Of a stretch of 64,000 nt of DNA, positions 1 through 10,729 are shown piece by piece. How positions within the stretch are numbered: position 1 is the first letter of the stretch; every line of letters begins with the position of its first letter. The DNA is taken from NCBI GenBank assembly GCA_002710685.1, contig PALD01000049.1, forward strand, positions 1 to 64,000. Reading direction: 5' to 3'. A program made the position numbers and the translations under genes. The DNA is from Cytophagaceae bacterium. GTDB taxonomy: Bacteria > Bacteroidota > Bacteroidia > Flavobacteriales > Flavobacteriaceae. The notes under the pieces are model-generated. The model worked only from the letters and a program-made list of their open reading frames with translations, had not been told where the DNA came from and ran no database searches.

Positions 1-1386
1 CAGACCCCTACACTTACGGGTACTGCTGATTCAGTTGATGATTTGACCGTCACGGTAAATGGTATCACCTATATTGAAGGTGATGGTAACTTGACCGATA
101 ATGGTGATGACACTTGGTCATTGACCATTCCGGTTGCTGATACATTGCCCGAAGGGATTTACGATGTGATGGCCCAGGCAACTGATGCTGCGGGCAATAC
201 GGCAATGGACATTACCGTTGACGAATTGAACATTGACCTGACACCTCCCACAGTTCCCACTGTAATTGCCCAAACAACTTCAGATGATACCCCTATAATC
301 ATGGGGACGGCAGATTCTGAAGATGACATCACGGTTCAAGTTGATGGGGTGACCTATATTGAAGGAGATGGTGATCTTGTTGACAATGGCAATGATACCT
401 GGACGTTGACCATCCCCACAGGTAATGAACTTTCAGAAGGTGTCTATGATGTTGTTGCAGAAGCAACTGACGCTGCCGGCAATACAGCAATGGATGCCAC
501 GGTTGATGAGCTTGAAATTGATTTTTCGGCCCCCACGACTCCTACGGTTGATTTCTTGACCACAAACAGTACAACACCTACACTTACGGGAACCTTGAAT
601 TCTGATGATGATTTATCAGTAACCGTCAATGGAGTGACTTACAATGAAGGTGACGGCATTCTTGTTGATAATGGAAATGGCACATGGACATTGCCCATTC
701 CTGCAGGCGATGCTTTGCCTGAAGGTGTCTATGATGTGGTTGCACAGGTTACTGATACAGCTCTTAATGTATCTACTGACGCTACCATCGATGAACTTAC
801 AATTGACCTAACACCACCTAGCGTCCCTTCAGTAGACCTTTTGACCACAAACAATCAGACTCCCACGATTACGGGCACTGCAGCTTCTGTAGATGATTTG
901 ACCGTGACTGTAAATGGAGTTGAATATACTGAAGGTGATGGTAACCTGGTAGATAATGGCAACGACACGTGGTCGTTGACCATTCCTGCTGGCAACGCGC
1001 TTCCCGAGGGTATTTATGATGTGCAGGCCGAAGTGACCGATGCTGCGGGCAACACGTCAATTGACGGTACAACAGATGAGTTGAATATTGATCTTACCCT
1101 TCCTGCTGAACCCACGATTGACCTTGTTACGACAACAGATACAACCCCCGTAATTACCGGAACTGCAGATTCTGTAGATGACCTTGCAGTCACCGTAAAT
1201 GGGGTGACCTATACCGAGGGTGATGGCAATCTTGTGGATAATGGAGATGATACCTGGACGTTGAACATTCCAGATGCAGATGAACTGGAAGATGGAATCT
1301 ATGATGTTGTTGCAGAAGCCACTGACGTAGCTGGCAACACTGCCGGCGATACCACGGTTGATGAACTTACACTTTCGCCCGTAACG
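1..1386 (+). repeat. Array of 285-bp Ig-like repeat units in the adhesin
   Basis: Units begin with a proline codon at 247, 532, 817 and 1102, an exact period of 285 bp (95 residues), and a partial unit fills 1-246. Each unit carries the motifs VTVNGVTYxEGDG and DNGxDTWxLxIP and ends with VDELxIDLTPP. A sixth unit of the same type lies alone at 9064-9348. The array continues to the left of the window, so the copy number is unknown. Confidence 0.9.
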
Positions 1387-4300
1387 CCCACAGGTGACCC
1401 AGAACAAGAATTTTGTGAATCTGATTCGCCCACGGTCGCAGATATACTTACTGATCAAACCAATGTCAACGTTTACTTGACAGAAACAGGGGGAACCCCA
1501 CTTTCATCTACAGATATATTGATGGATAACACCAGCTATTATGTAGCCACGGTAGGAACTACTATTGAAAGTGTAGAACGATTTGAGGTACTGGTAACTT
1601 TCGCGACAGCGCCAGCACCCACGACCACAAATACAACACAAGAATTCTGTGCGCTTGATAATGCCACGGTCTCAGATATACAGGTTAATGAAAGCAATAT
1701 CGTATGGTACGATGCCGCCACAGGTGGCAATGTTGTTCCTGATGATGCATTGCTTGAAGATGGCAATATTTATTATGCAGCTCAGGTCACGGGTACTTGT
1801 GAGAGTGCCACGAGGCTTGCGATCACCACGGTGGTCAATGAGCAGCCGGAGATAAGCCTTGATGGCCCGGCATCAGTGAGCGTAGGGCTTAATCAAGCAG
1901 TAGCCCTGCCTGGCGTTACCACCGTGCCAGCTGGTTTGACAGTGACATGGTACGACAACTCAGGAGCCGTCTTTACCGGTAGTTCGGTAAGTTTTTCGGC
2001 CCCTGGGCTATATGTTTTTACCGCTTCCGCGGAAAATAGCAGTGGATGTTCAAACTCAACTTTCTTTTCTATCGCGGTCTATGACCAGGATGATTGCCCA
2101 CCTGCCCTGCAACGTACCTATGCAACCAGTTCACAATGGAACACCTTGGGCGGTACTATCACAAATGCAGGCAATGGTAATGATGGAAATCCTAAAACAT
2201 CTGCCACGATAACTACGGTGGTGGGACTTGTCGGCCTGGGCGGTGGATACTATGACCTTGATTTTGACCAGCAATATGCAGCAGGTACTGCGGTAAGCGT
2301 CAAGATGGGTAAAGAGTACAGTGGCCTGGGAGCTATTTCTGGTTTTCTTGTCTATGGCCTTGATGCCTCGGGTAACACGATAGGTTCAGGTAATTCAGCA
2401 AATGCTGGATTGATAAACCTGTTGTCAGCAGATTCTGCTTTTGAATTTACTTTCGTGCCAAACGATAACACCGGCCCTAAGGCATTCTCAGGTGTCCGTG
2501 TGTATTTTGGTTCGTTGCTTTCAGTTGCTGATAGCTATGATGTTTATGATGCGTATGTGACAGAACAGGCCACGACACTTTCATGTTCCGCGATTGACGC
2601 CACCACTAAGGCTGATGTGCAGGATGTGTTCTATGGTGTTGATGTTGAGCTGGGTCTTGACGCATTGAGCGCCACGGCTTCAGTGGTTGGCCCATGGGCA
2701 TCTGTAGATAAGGACCTTACTACCTTTACCACATTGTCCCGAGGGGCTGAGGTGTTGAATAGTGCCAACCTTGAAATCAACTTTAAATCAAAAAGCCAAC
2801 CTACTGATTCTTTACAGATAATCTTTTCAAGACCAGATAATGGCCTACTTCAACTGGGACTGTTAAACGGTTTCGAGATTCAATTATATAATGGTGATGC
2901 CGCCGTAGGTGCCCCCATTACAAATACCAGTGAGGGCCTTAACCTGCAATTGCTGGGACTTCTGGGTGGCGCAGGAGAATCTGCAGCCATTAATGTACCC
3001 ACGCCTGATGCTTATGATAGGGTGGTAATTTCTTATGGAGGCGTCGCTAATGTTCTGGATGCTATCCAAATAAGCGACGTGGATAGAAAGGCAGCCGTTG
3101 TGCCCGCCACGCCACTCAATGTAGATGGCGAGCTAGAGCTTTGCTCTGCTAATGACCCCATTGTACTGAGCGCTCAGGACGATTGTACCTGGTTTGAAAT
3201 CTATGATGAGTCTGATGATTTATTGACCACTACAGATAATTATGAATTTGAATTGCCTTCCGGCTTGACCGAAGGACAGCGTTATAACTTCACAGTTCAG
3301 CCCGTACGTCAAGGTTGTGATTTTGGCCCTAGGCAAGACCTTGTCATCTATGTTAAGGAGTCTGCCCCAGATACCGCAATTACCTCATTTACCCTTAATG
3401 GTGCAAGTGATGTGGCAATCTGTGAGACTTCTGCTGATGTAACCTTGAGCGTCACCGTAGATGGATCGCTTACGTTGACCAATCCTGTATATTACTGGTA
3501 TGAAGACCAGTCAGGAACCCAGGTTCTTGTGGATGGTGAAACTGATGCAACCCTTAACCTAGGGGTACTGCCAGCGGGCGATTATACCTATTATGTAGGT
3601 TTGAGCAGTGATGAGTATTGTATCACAGATGAAGCTGATAGATATGCCATAAACTTTACCATTAATCCTGGTGGTATGCCAGATGATGTTACGGTAACCG
3701 GTAATGCAATTTGTTTTGGCGATACAGCCACAATAACCCCAAGTTCTACATACGGCAATGTAACCTTTACATGGTATTATACCAATGACCTTACCGCCCC
3801 TATTACAGATGGTGATACAAGTGGTGCCATTAGCTATGCTATTGATGCAAGTGGCAACCTCATGGTCTCTGGACTTACACTAGCTGATGATGGTATCACA
3901 TATTATGTGAGCATCATGGGAGGTGATGGCAATGTTTGCGAAAATGAGCCCGGTAACCTTACCCCGGTGAGCGTGCTGGTTTCTAATGGCGCCTCTACGC
4001 CCACAACAGCAAACGCAAATCAGGAATTCTGCGTGATTGATGCGCCCACGGTTGCTGACCTGCAGGTTAACGAGGGCAATGTGGTTTGGTTTGATGCACC
4101 TTCCGGTGGAAATGCTTACCAATCAACTGATCTACTGGTTGATGGAATGCCATATTACGGAGCACAGATTATAGGTAGCTGCGAGAGCGGAAGCCGTGTC
4201 ATTGTAACGGCAATCCTTAATGATACCGCTGCACCCACGACCTCAGATACAACACAAGAATTCTGTACGCTTGACAATGCGACCCTGGCTGATGTTCAGA

Positions 4301-7300
4301 TCAACGAAACAAATATTATATGGTATGACGCGGCTATGGGGGGCAACGTCCTTGCAGATGATACCCTTGTGGCAGATGGAGGAGTGTACTATGCCGCTCA
4401 GGGCGGTACAGGTTGCGAGAGTTCTACCAGGCTTGCGGTCACAACCATCATCAACAGCCAGCCCATAATCAATTTTACAGGACCATCATCAGTCAATACT
4501 GGCCTTAATCAAACCGTGACCCTACCAGGGGTGACCACAGACCCTGCTGGGTTGACGGTTACTTGGTATGATAACAATGGTGCCATTTTTACCGGCAGTT
4601 CAATAAGTTTTGCCACTCCCGGCGTATATGTTTTTACCGCTTCCGCGGAAAATAGCAGTGGGTGTTCAAACTCAGCCTTCTTCACCATCACCGTGTTTGA
4701 TCAAGATGATTGTCCACCCGCAATGCAGCGTGTATATGCCACGGGTTCAAACTGGACAAGTCGAGGTGGTTTCATATCAGATGCCAGTAACGGTGTGGAT
4801 GGAAACCCAAAAACTTCGGCAACGGTAACTACCGTGGTAGGTCTTGCCGGTTTAGGTGGAGGATATTATGACCTTACCTTTGATGAGCAACATGCTGCGG
4901 GAACACCGGTAAGCGTGAAAATAGGAAAAGAATATAGTGGTCTTGGCGCTGTTTCAGGATTCTTGGTGTATGGTCTTGATGCTTCGGGCAACCCCATAGG
5001 TTCAGGAAATTCGGCTAATGCAGGATTGCTCAACCTACTCTCGGCTGATTCAGCTTTTGAATTTACTTTCGTGCCAAACGACACAAACGGCCCTCAAGCT
5101 TATACGGGGGTGCGTATCTACTTTGGTTCACTGCTTTCAGTAGCAGATAGCTTTAAAATCTATGAGGCTTATGTAAGTAATCAGAGTGCAACACTTGATT
5201 GTTCTGGTATTGACAGCACGGTCAGGGCAGATGTGCAGGATGTGTATTATGGGGTGGAAACCCTTGCGGGCCTTGATGCCTTGAGCGCAACTGCATCTGT
5301 GGTTGACCCATGGTTGGCCGTAGATTTTGATGACTTTACATACACTACCCTGGTGAGGGGCGTTGAGGTGCTCAACAGTGCCCAGTTACAGGTAGAGTTC
5401 AAGACACAGAGCCAGCCTACTGATTCATTGAGAATAGTATTGAGCCGTGTGGATAATGACCAACTTCAACTAGGCCTGTTAAATGGTCTTGAGATACAGC
5501 TTTACTTGGGAGATACAGAGGTGGGAGCGCCTATCACAAATACTTCTGAAGGCCTGAACCTTCAATTGCTGAGCCTACTGGGAGGCACCGGGGGAGAAAA
5601 TCTACTTACCGTGCCCACGCCTGAAGCCTATGATAAAGTAGTCATCAGTTATGGTGGCGTGGCAAATGTATTAGATGCGTTGCGCGTTCATGATGTAGAT
5701 AGAAAAGCAGCTGTTGAAACCGTGGTGCCCTTAAATATTGATGGTGCTCTCGAGCTGTGTTATGATGATACCATACTGTTGATGCAACAGGATGATTGTA
5801 CGTTCTATCAGGTATTTGATGAGTCAAACAATTTATTGACCAACGTTGATAATTACGAGTTTGAGCTTCCCACAAACCTTGTGGAGGGGCAGACGTATAC
5901 CTTCACGGTACAACCCATTCGCCAGGGTTGTGCATTTGGCCCTAGACAAGAATTAGAAATTTATGTACGTCCCACGACCCCGGCCGACGTTATCGTTTCC
6001 ATTGACATCAATGATGATACGGAAACTGAGTTCTGTGAGACTGACAATACAAGTATTGGCCTTACGGCGAAAACTGACGGTACAACATTAACTAACCCTA
6101 CCTATTACTGGTATGAGCTAGTAGGCGGAAATCAGGAATATGTAATGGGTGAAACCGATGCAACACTTGACCTGGGCATCCTTCCTGCAGGCACATATAC
6201 GTATTATGTAGGGGTGGAAAGTGATGAATTCTGCTTGACAAAAGAAGCAGATAGGACTTCGGTTACATTTACAATTAATGAAGGGGCAACAGGGGATGAC
6301 CTGGCTGCTATCACGGTAAATGGGGTTGATCCCATTGATCCATTATGCCTATTGCCTGGTGAGGACGTGGTCTTGAGTACGATGCTTTCGCCCACGAGCA
6401 CGATTACAAATCCCGTGTTTGTGTGGTATGATGAAGCCGGTAACATGGTTGCTGGTGGCGAGAATGGTACCTTGAACCTAGGGTCTATTCCTGCAGGGAC
6501 CTATATGTACAGTGTGGGTGTAAGCGGCGATGGAATATGCGAGAGTATAGCTTCAGAAAGAAAAACGGTGACCTTCACCATAAATACCACTGCAACCGAA
6601 GATGATATAGCAGATATAACCGTAAATGGCTTTGACCCATCAAATCCATTATGTATTGAGCCTACCGAGGATGTGATTCTCATGGCCGGTATTTCTGCGG
6701 CAAGCACGATTGCAAATCCTGTATTTGCATGGTACGATGAAGCTGGCAACATGGTTGCCGGTGGAGAGGATGGTAACCTGAACCTGGGTACACTAGCTCC
6801 CGGAACGTACACCTACAGTGTGGGCGTGAGTGGTGATGGCTATTGTGAAAACCTGGAGGCCGACCGTAAAGCAGTAACCTTTACCATAAACGAAATAGCA
6901 ACTGAGGATGATATTGCTGATATTACCTTAAATGGTGAAGTGCCCACAGGTGTCGTGTGTATTGATGGCAATACAGATGTTGTGCTCGGCACAATGCTTT
7001 CATCAACCAGCACGATTACAAATCCTGTATTTGCATGGTATGATGAAGCTGGTAACATGGTTGCGGGTGGTGAGGATGGTAATCTGAACTTGGGCGTCCT
7101 TGTTCCAGGAACATACACCTACAGCGTGGGCGTGAGTGGCGATGGCCATTGTGAAAACCTTGCAGCTGATAGAAAAGAAATAACCTTTACGATCAATCAC
7201 CTTGCGACTGAGGATGATATCGCTGATGTTCTGGTCAACGGTGTTGACCCTACTGATCCTTTCTGCTTACAGCCTGGGGATGATGTGATCTTGAGCACGA

Positions 7301-10300
7301 TGCTTTCGCCTACGAGCACGATTGCAAATCCTGTATTTGCATGGTACGATGAAGCTGGTAACATGGTTGCCGGTGGAGAGGATGGTAACCTGAACCTGGG
7401 TACACTAGCTCCCGGAACATACACCTACAGTGTGGGCGTGAGTGGTGATGGCTATTGTGAAAACCTTGCAGCGGATAGAAAAACAGTCACATTTAAAATA
7501 AATGAAACTGCCACGGCAGATGATATTGCAGCCATAACTGTCAATGGTTTTGATCCTACTGACCCATTGTGTATAGATCCTTCAGAGGACGTGATCTTGA
7601 GCACGATGCTTTCGCCTACGAGCACGATTGCAAATCCTGTATTTGCATGGTACGATGAAGCTGGCAACATGGTTGCCGGTGGTGAGGATGGTAACCTGAA
7701 CCTGGGTACACTAGCTCCCGGAACGTACACCTACAGTGTGGGCGTGAGTGGTGATGGCTATTGTGAAAACCTGACAGCGGATAGAAAAACAGTCACATTT
7801 ACAATAAATGAGACTGCCACGGCAGACGACATTGCAGCTATAACGGTCAATGGTTTTGATCCTACTGACCCATTGTGTATAGATCCTTCAGAGGACGTGA
7901 TCTTGAGCGCGATGCTTTCGCCCACGAGCACGATTGCAAATCCCGTATTTGCCTGGTATGATGAAGCTGGCAACATGGTTGCTGGTGGAGAGGATGGTAA
8001 CCTGAACTTGGGCGTACTAGCTCCCGGAACATACACCTACAGTGTGGGCGTGAGTGGTGATGGCTATTGTGAAAACCTTGCAACTGATAGAAAAACAGTC
8101 ACATTTACCATAAATGAGACTGCCACTGCAGACGACATTGCAGCTATAACGGTCAATGGTTTTGATCCTACTGACCCTTTATGCCTCGCCCCGGATGAAG
8201 ATGTAATGCTTATGGCGATGCTTTCGCCCGCGAGCACGATTACAAATCCTGTATTTGCATGGTACGATGAAGCTGGCAACATGGTTGCTGGTGGAGAGGA
8301 TGGTAACCTGAACTTGGGCGTACTTGCACCTGGAACATATACTTATAGCGTGGGCGTGAGTGGTGATGGTTACTGTGAAAACCTTGCAGCAGACCGTGAG
8401 ACCGTGACGTTTACAATAAATAGAAACCCTACAGCTGCTGATGTCATGGTCACGGGAGCAATGGTGTGTTACCCTGACAATGCGGTGATTACTCCCACAT
8501 CTACCGTGGCTAATCCATCATTCTCTTGGTATATGACTAATGATTATACCACTCAAATTATTGACGGAGATACTGACGGAGCAATTACTTATGCCATAGC
8601 TGCTGATGGAACCTTGACAATAAGTGGCCTGGAGGCAGATGTGACATATACCTATTATGTAAGTGTTACAAATGGTGATACTGGCTGTAGCAATACAGCA
8701 GGTGACCTTGCCGAGGTTGAGGTTTATGCAAATCCAGGACCAGATGTTCAAATAACACTAGATCAGGATATCACTGCTGATGATATTATCAATATCGCAG
8801 AGTCATCCATGATGATTCCTATCACAGGAACCGTGGGAGGCGATGTAGAAGCCGGTGATGAGGTTGAAATCACCGTGAATGGCGTGACCTACACGGCCAC
8901 CGTGGCAATAGGCTTGACCTTCTCTATTGATGTTAATGGTTCTGATTTGGTTGCAGATGCTGACCTTGTCATTGAAGCGAGCGTGACCATCGCGGGAGAG
9001 GCGCCACTTGCGTGCGAAAATACCGCAACAGCAACCGCTGAGTACACCGTGGATGTTACCGCACCTACAATCCCTACAGTTGACTTTTTGACCACGACAG
9101 ATACAACACCTACCCTTACGGGAACAGCTGAATCTGACGATATGCTTTCGGTAACTGTAAATGGCGTGACATATACTGAAGGTGATGGGAATTTATTTGA
9201 TAATGGAGATGACACCTGGACGCTCAATATTCCAGATGAAGATGAGATGGAAGATGGCACTTATGATGTCGTTGCAGAAGCTACTGATACTGCTGGTAAT
9301 GTGTCTGTGGATGTTACCATTGATGAATTGACAATTACCGTGGGCGCACCTGTGGGAGATGAAGAGCAGCAATTCTGCGCTACTGATAATCCTGTGGTGG
9401 CTGATATTGAAACTGATCAGGATAATGTAAACGTGTACCTGACCGAAACAGGGGGCACTCCACTTTCTCCTAACGAGCTGCTAAGCAATGACACGGATTA
9501 TTATGTGGCAACCGTGGGCATCAATTCTGAGAGTATGGTAAGGTTAAAGGTCCACGTGATCATCATAACCGTACCGGTTCCTACAGCAAGCGAGACCGTA
9601 CAGGAATTCTGCGAAAGCGAAAATCCAACTATCGCGGATATCGAAGTCAACGAGATAAATGTTGTGTGGTATTCTGACTTGATAGGAGGGACCATCGTGG
9701 GCCCAGGTGAGCCACTGGTAAATAACACGACATATTATGGCTCCTTGCGACAAGATGGTTGTGAGAGCAAGGATAGGTTGGGCGTAACGGTAATCGTTAA
9801 AAACGATGATACGGCGACCTTGAAACAGTCAACTCCTAGAGCGTGCTTTGGCACGGAGATAACCTATACCACGGAGTCGGGTATGCAGGATTATGCATGG
9901 ACGTATACAGGCGCACAGGTTATTGATGGTGGTGGTTCTACTGATAATTTCATAACCCTTGTGTGGGATACCACCGGTGCAAATTCAATATCCGTGATGT
10001 ACCTGGATACCATGAACTGTAACCCGGCGCAAGAAGCAATGCTCGATGTTGATGTTGTTGCCTGTACAGATTTGGTTATCCTTAAAACAGTTGATGATAC
10101 CACACCGGTAATAGGCTCAGATGTGGTCTATACAATTACCGTGACAAGTGAGGGCATATCTCCCATGAACGATATCATTGTTGATGAGATGCTGCCATCT
10201 GGACTGGATTATGTATCACATATGGCAGACCTGGGTGATTATGACGAGATTTTGGGTACATGGTTGATTCCTGTACTGATGCCTGGTGAGGTGGCAACCC

Positions 10301-10704
10301 TGCAAATTACCGCAACAGTGGTAGAAGGAAACGATTATCTCAACATTGCATACATAACTTCATCGTCACCCACTGATGAAGATTCAGGAAATAATGAGTC
10401 CTCCGTTGAGATTGACCCAGAATGCTTGAAGGTGTTCAATGAATTTTCACCCAATGATGACGGCAAGAATGACACCTTTTTCGTGAGGTGTATCGAGAAG
10501 TATCCCAACAACCATCTAGAGATTTACAATAGGGATGGTAGTCTTATCTATGAGACTGATTCTTATAAAAATGGATGGGGCGGTACTTCTAATCAAGCAG
10601 GATTTGCCGGTTCGGGTAGAATTCCATCAGGTACATATTACTACGTCCTAGACCTAAGGGACGGCAGTGAAGTATTGACAGGATGGGTATACATAGCCAG
10701 ATAA
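1..10704 (+). CDS. Giant modular surface adhesin, T9SS cargo (5' partial)
   Basis: The frame is open to the first base of the window, so the start lies upstream; 3567 residues are visible. Reading from the window edge: 95-residue bacterial Ig-like units (residues 1-462); two Ig_7 (CHU_C-associated) domains (about 463-613); a PKD-like domain and a long beta-rich region (about 613-1120); a second copy of that arrangement (about 1411-2096); seven 102-residue repeats (2097-2810); another Ig-like unit (about 3022-3116); two more Ig_7 domains; a DUF11 domain (about 3355-3465); and a gliding-motility-type C-terminal domain from about 3474 (FSPNDDGKNDTF near its start, GTYYYVLDLRDG near its end). That C-terminal family marks type B cargo of the type IX secretion system, exported through SprA with an SprF partner. 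SprF and OmpA genes follow at once. The protein is inferred to be a cell-surface adhesin, possibly for gliding or biofilm; its ligand cannot be read. It could be called SprB-like, but I assign no symbol. Confidence 0.9.
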   Translation, partial: QTPTLTGTADSVDDLTVTVNGITYIEGDGNLTDNGDDTWSLTIPVADTLPEGIYDVMAQATDAAGNTAMDITVDELNIDLTPPTVPTVIAQTTSDDTPIIMGTADSEDDITVQVDGVTYIEGDGDLVDNGNDTWTLTIPTGNELSEGVYDVVAEATDAAGNTAMDATVDELEIDFSAPTTPTVDFLTTNSTTPTLTGTLNSDDDLSVTVNGVTYNEGDGILVDNGNGTWTLPIPAGDALPEGVYDVVAQVTDTALNVSTDATIDELTIDLTPPSVPSVDLLTTNNQTPTITGTAASVDDLTVTVNGVEYTEGDGNLVDNGNDTWSLTIPAGNALPEGIYDVQAEVTDAAGNTSIDGTTDELNIDLTLPAEPTIDLVTTTDTTPVITGTADSVDDLAVTVNGVTYTEGDGNLVDNGDDTWTLNIPDADELEDGIYDVVAEATDVAGNTAGDTTVDELTLSPVTPTGDPEQEFCESDSPTVADILTDQTNVNVYLTETGGTPLSSTDILMDNTSYYVATVGTTIESVERFEVLVTFATAPAPTTTNTTQEFCALDNATVSDIQVNESNIVWYDAATGGNVVPDDALLEDGNIYYAAQVTGTCESATRLAITTVVNEQPEISLDGPASVSVGLNQAVALPGVTTVPAGLTVTWYDNSGAVFTGSSVSFSAPGLYVFTASAENSSGCSNSTFFSIAVYDQDDCPPALQRTYATSSQWNTLGGTITNAGNGNDGNPKTSATITTVVGLVGLGGGYYDLDFDQQYAAGTAVSVKMGKEYSGLGAISGFLVYGLDASGNTIGSGNSANAGLINLLSADSAFEFTFVPNDNTGPKAFSGVRVYFGSLLSVADSYDVYDAYVTEQATTLSCSAIDATTKADVQDVFYGVDVELGLDALSATASVVGPWASVDKDLTTFTTLSRGAEVLNSANLEINFKSKSQPTDSLQIIFSRPDNGLLQLGLLNGFEIQLYNGDAAVGAPITNTSEGLNLQLLGLLGGAGESAAINVPTPDAYDRVVISYGGVANVLDAIQISDVDRKAAVVPATPLNVDGELELCSANDPIVLSAQDDCTWFEIYDESDDLLTTTDNYEFELPSGLTEGQRYNFTVQPVRQGCDFGPRQDLVIYVKESAPDTAITSFTLNGASDVAICETSADVTLSVTVDGSLTLTNPVYYWYEDQSGTQVLVDGETDATLNLGVLPAGDYTYYVGLSSDEYCITDEADRYAINFTINPGGMPDDVTVTGNAICFGDTATITPSSTYGNVTFTWYYTNDLTAPITDGDTSGAISYAIDASGNLMVSGLTLADDGITYYVSIMGGDGNVCENEPGNLTPVSVLVSNGASTPTTANANQEFCVIDAPTVADLQVNEGNVVWFDAPSGGNAYQSTDLLVDGMPYYGAQIIGSCESGSRVIVTAILNDTAAPTTSDTTQEFCTLDNATLADVQINETNIIWYDAAMGGNVLADDTLVADGGVYYAAQGGTGCESSTRLAVTTIINSQPIINFTGPSSVNTGLNQTVTLPGVTTDPAGLTVTWYDNNGAIFTGSSISFATPGVYVFTASAENSSGCSNSAFFTITVFDQDDCPPAMQRVYATGSNWTSRGGFISDASNGVDGNPKTSATVTTVVGLAGLGGGYYDLTFDEQHAAGTPVSVKIGKEYSGLGAVSGFLVYGLDASGNPIGSGNSANAGLLNLLSADSAFEFTFVPNDTNGPQAYTGVRIYFGSLLSVADSFKIYEAYVSNQSATLDCSGIDSTVRADVQDVYYGVETLAGLDALSATASVVDPWLAVDFDDFTYTTLVRGVEVLNSAQLQVEFKTQSQPTDSLRIVLSRVDNDQLQLGLLNGLEIQLYLGDTEVGAPITNTSEGLNLQLLSLLGGTGGENLLTVPTPEAYDKVVISYGGVANVLDALRVHDVDRKAAVETVVPLNIDGALELCYDDTILLMQQDDCTFYQVFDESNNLLTNVDNYEFELPTNLVEGQTYTFTVQPIRQGCAFGPRQELEIYVRPTTPADVIVSIDINDDTETEFCETDNTSIGLTAKTDGTTLTNPTYYWYELVGGNQEYVMGETDATLDLGILPAGTYTYYVGVESDEFCLTKEADRTSVTFTINEGATGDDLAAITVNGVDPIDPLCLLPGEDVVLSTMLSPTSTITNPVFVWYDEAGNMVAGGENGTLNLGSIPAGTYMYSVGVSGDGICESIASERKTVTFTINTTATEDDIADITVNGFDPSNPLCIEPTEDVILMAGISAASTIANPVFAWYDEAGNMVAGGEDGNLNLGTLAPGTYTYSVGVSGDGYCENLEADRKAVTFTINEIATEDDIADITLNGEVPTGVVCIDGNTDVVLGTMLSSTSTITNPVFAWYDEAGNMVAGGEDGNLNLGVLVPGTYTYSVGVSGDGHCENLAADRKEITFTINHLATEDDIADVLVNGVDPTDPFCLQPGDDVILSTMLSPTSTIANPVFAWYDEAGNMVAGGEDGNLNLGTLAPGTYTYSVGVSGDGYCENLAADRKTVTFKINETATADDIAAITVNGFDPTDPLCIDPSEDVILSTMLSPTSTIANPVFAWYDEAGNMVAGGEDGNLNLGTLAPGTYTYSVGVSGDGYCENLTADRKTVTFTINETATADDIAAITVNGFDPTDPLCIDPSEDVILSAMLSPTSTIANPVFAWYDEAGNMVAGGEDGNLNLGVLAPGTYTYSVGVSGDGYCENLATDRKTVTFTINETATADDIAAITVNGFDPTDPLCLAPDEDVMLMAMLSPASTITNPVFAWYDEAGNMVAGGEDGNLNLGVLAPGTYTYSVGVSGDGYCENLAADRETVTFTINRNPTAADVMVTGAMVCYPDNAVITPTSTVANPSFSWYMTNDYTTQIIDGDTDGAITYAIAADGTLTISGLEADVTYTYYVSVTNGDTGCSNTAGDLAEVEVYANPGPDVQITLDQDITADDIINIAESSMMIPITGTVGGDVEAGDEVEITVNGVTYTATVAIGLTFSIDVNGSDLVADADLVIEASVTIAGEAPLACENTATATAEYTVDVTAPTIPTVDFLTTTDTTPTLTGTAESDDMLSVTVNGVTYTEGDGNLFDNGDDTWTLNIPDEDEMEDGTYDVVAEATDTAGNVSVDVTIDELTITVGAPVGDEEQQFCATDNPVVADIETDQDNVNVYLTETGGTPLSPNELLSNDTDYYVATVGINSESMVRLKVHVIIITVPVPTASETVQEFCESENPTIADIEVNEINVVWYSDLIGGTIVGPGEPLVNNTTYYGSLRQDGCESKDRLGVTVIVKNDDTATLKQSTPRACFGTEITYTTESGMQDYAWTYTGAQVIDGGGSTDNFITLVWDTTGANSISVMYLDTMNCNPAQEAMLDVDVVACTDLVILKTVDDTTPVIGSDVVYTITVTSEGISPMNDIIVDEMLPSGLDYVSHMADLGDYDEILGTWLIPVLMPGEVATLQITATVVEGNDYLNIAYITSSSPTDEDSGNNESSVEIDPECLKVFNEFSPNDDGKNDTFFVRCIEKYPNNHLEIYNRDGSLIYETDSYKNGWGGTSNQAGFAGSGRIPSGTYYYVLDLRDGSEVLTGWVYIAR
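1615..6286 (+). repeat. Large duplicated module in the adhesin (about 2.05 kb, period about 2.6 kb)
   Basis: The segments at about 1615-3670 and 4231-6286 encode the same succession: an Ig_7 domain, a PKD-like domain ending in the shared string FTASAENSSGCSNS, a beta-rich region starting at a DDCPPA motif, and an Ig-like domain with a YYWYE core. The offset is about 2.6 kb. The copies are clearly homologous in protein but have diverged in DNA, so this is an older duplication than the 306-bp array that follows. Confidence 0.85.
6289..8430 (+). repeat. Seven tandem 306-bp repeats in the adhesin
   Basis: Units start at 6289, 6595, 6901, 7207, 7513, 7819 and 8125, each exactly 306 bp (102 residues) with no slippage in register. 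Every unit contains the motif NPVFxWYDEAGNMVAGGE followed by YSVGVSGDG. Units 5 and 6 are nearly identical in DNA as well as protein, which points to recent unequal recombination or gene conversion. The array is likely to vary in copy number between strains and to be hard to assemble from short reads. Confidence 0.93.
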
Positions 10705-10729
10705 TCACAATTTCAAACCAAACTTAAAG

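Noticed and set aside
1..1386. Possible assembly artefact or chimeric repeat collapse at the window edge
   Set aside because: The units differ from one another in many bases and keep one frame, so there is no sign of artificial joining, though copy number to the left cannot be judged.
6501..8282. A row of similar minus-strand open frames of about 90 residues opposite the adhesin repeats
   Set aside because: They are the mirror of the 306-bp array and repeat only because the plus strand repeats; no starts, spacing or domains of their own.
6289..8430. CRISPR-like regular repetition
   Set aside because: The period is 306 bp of coding sequence with no spacers or short direct repeats, and no cas genes are nearby.
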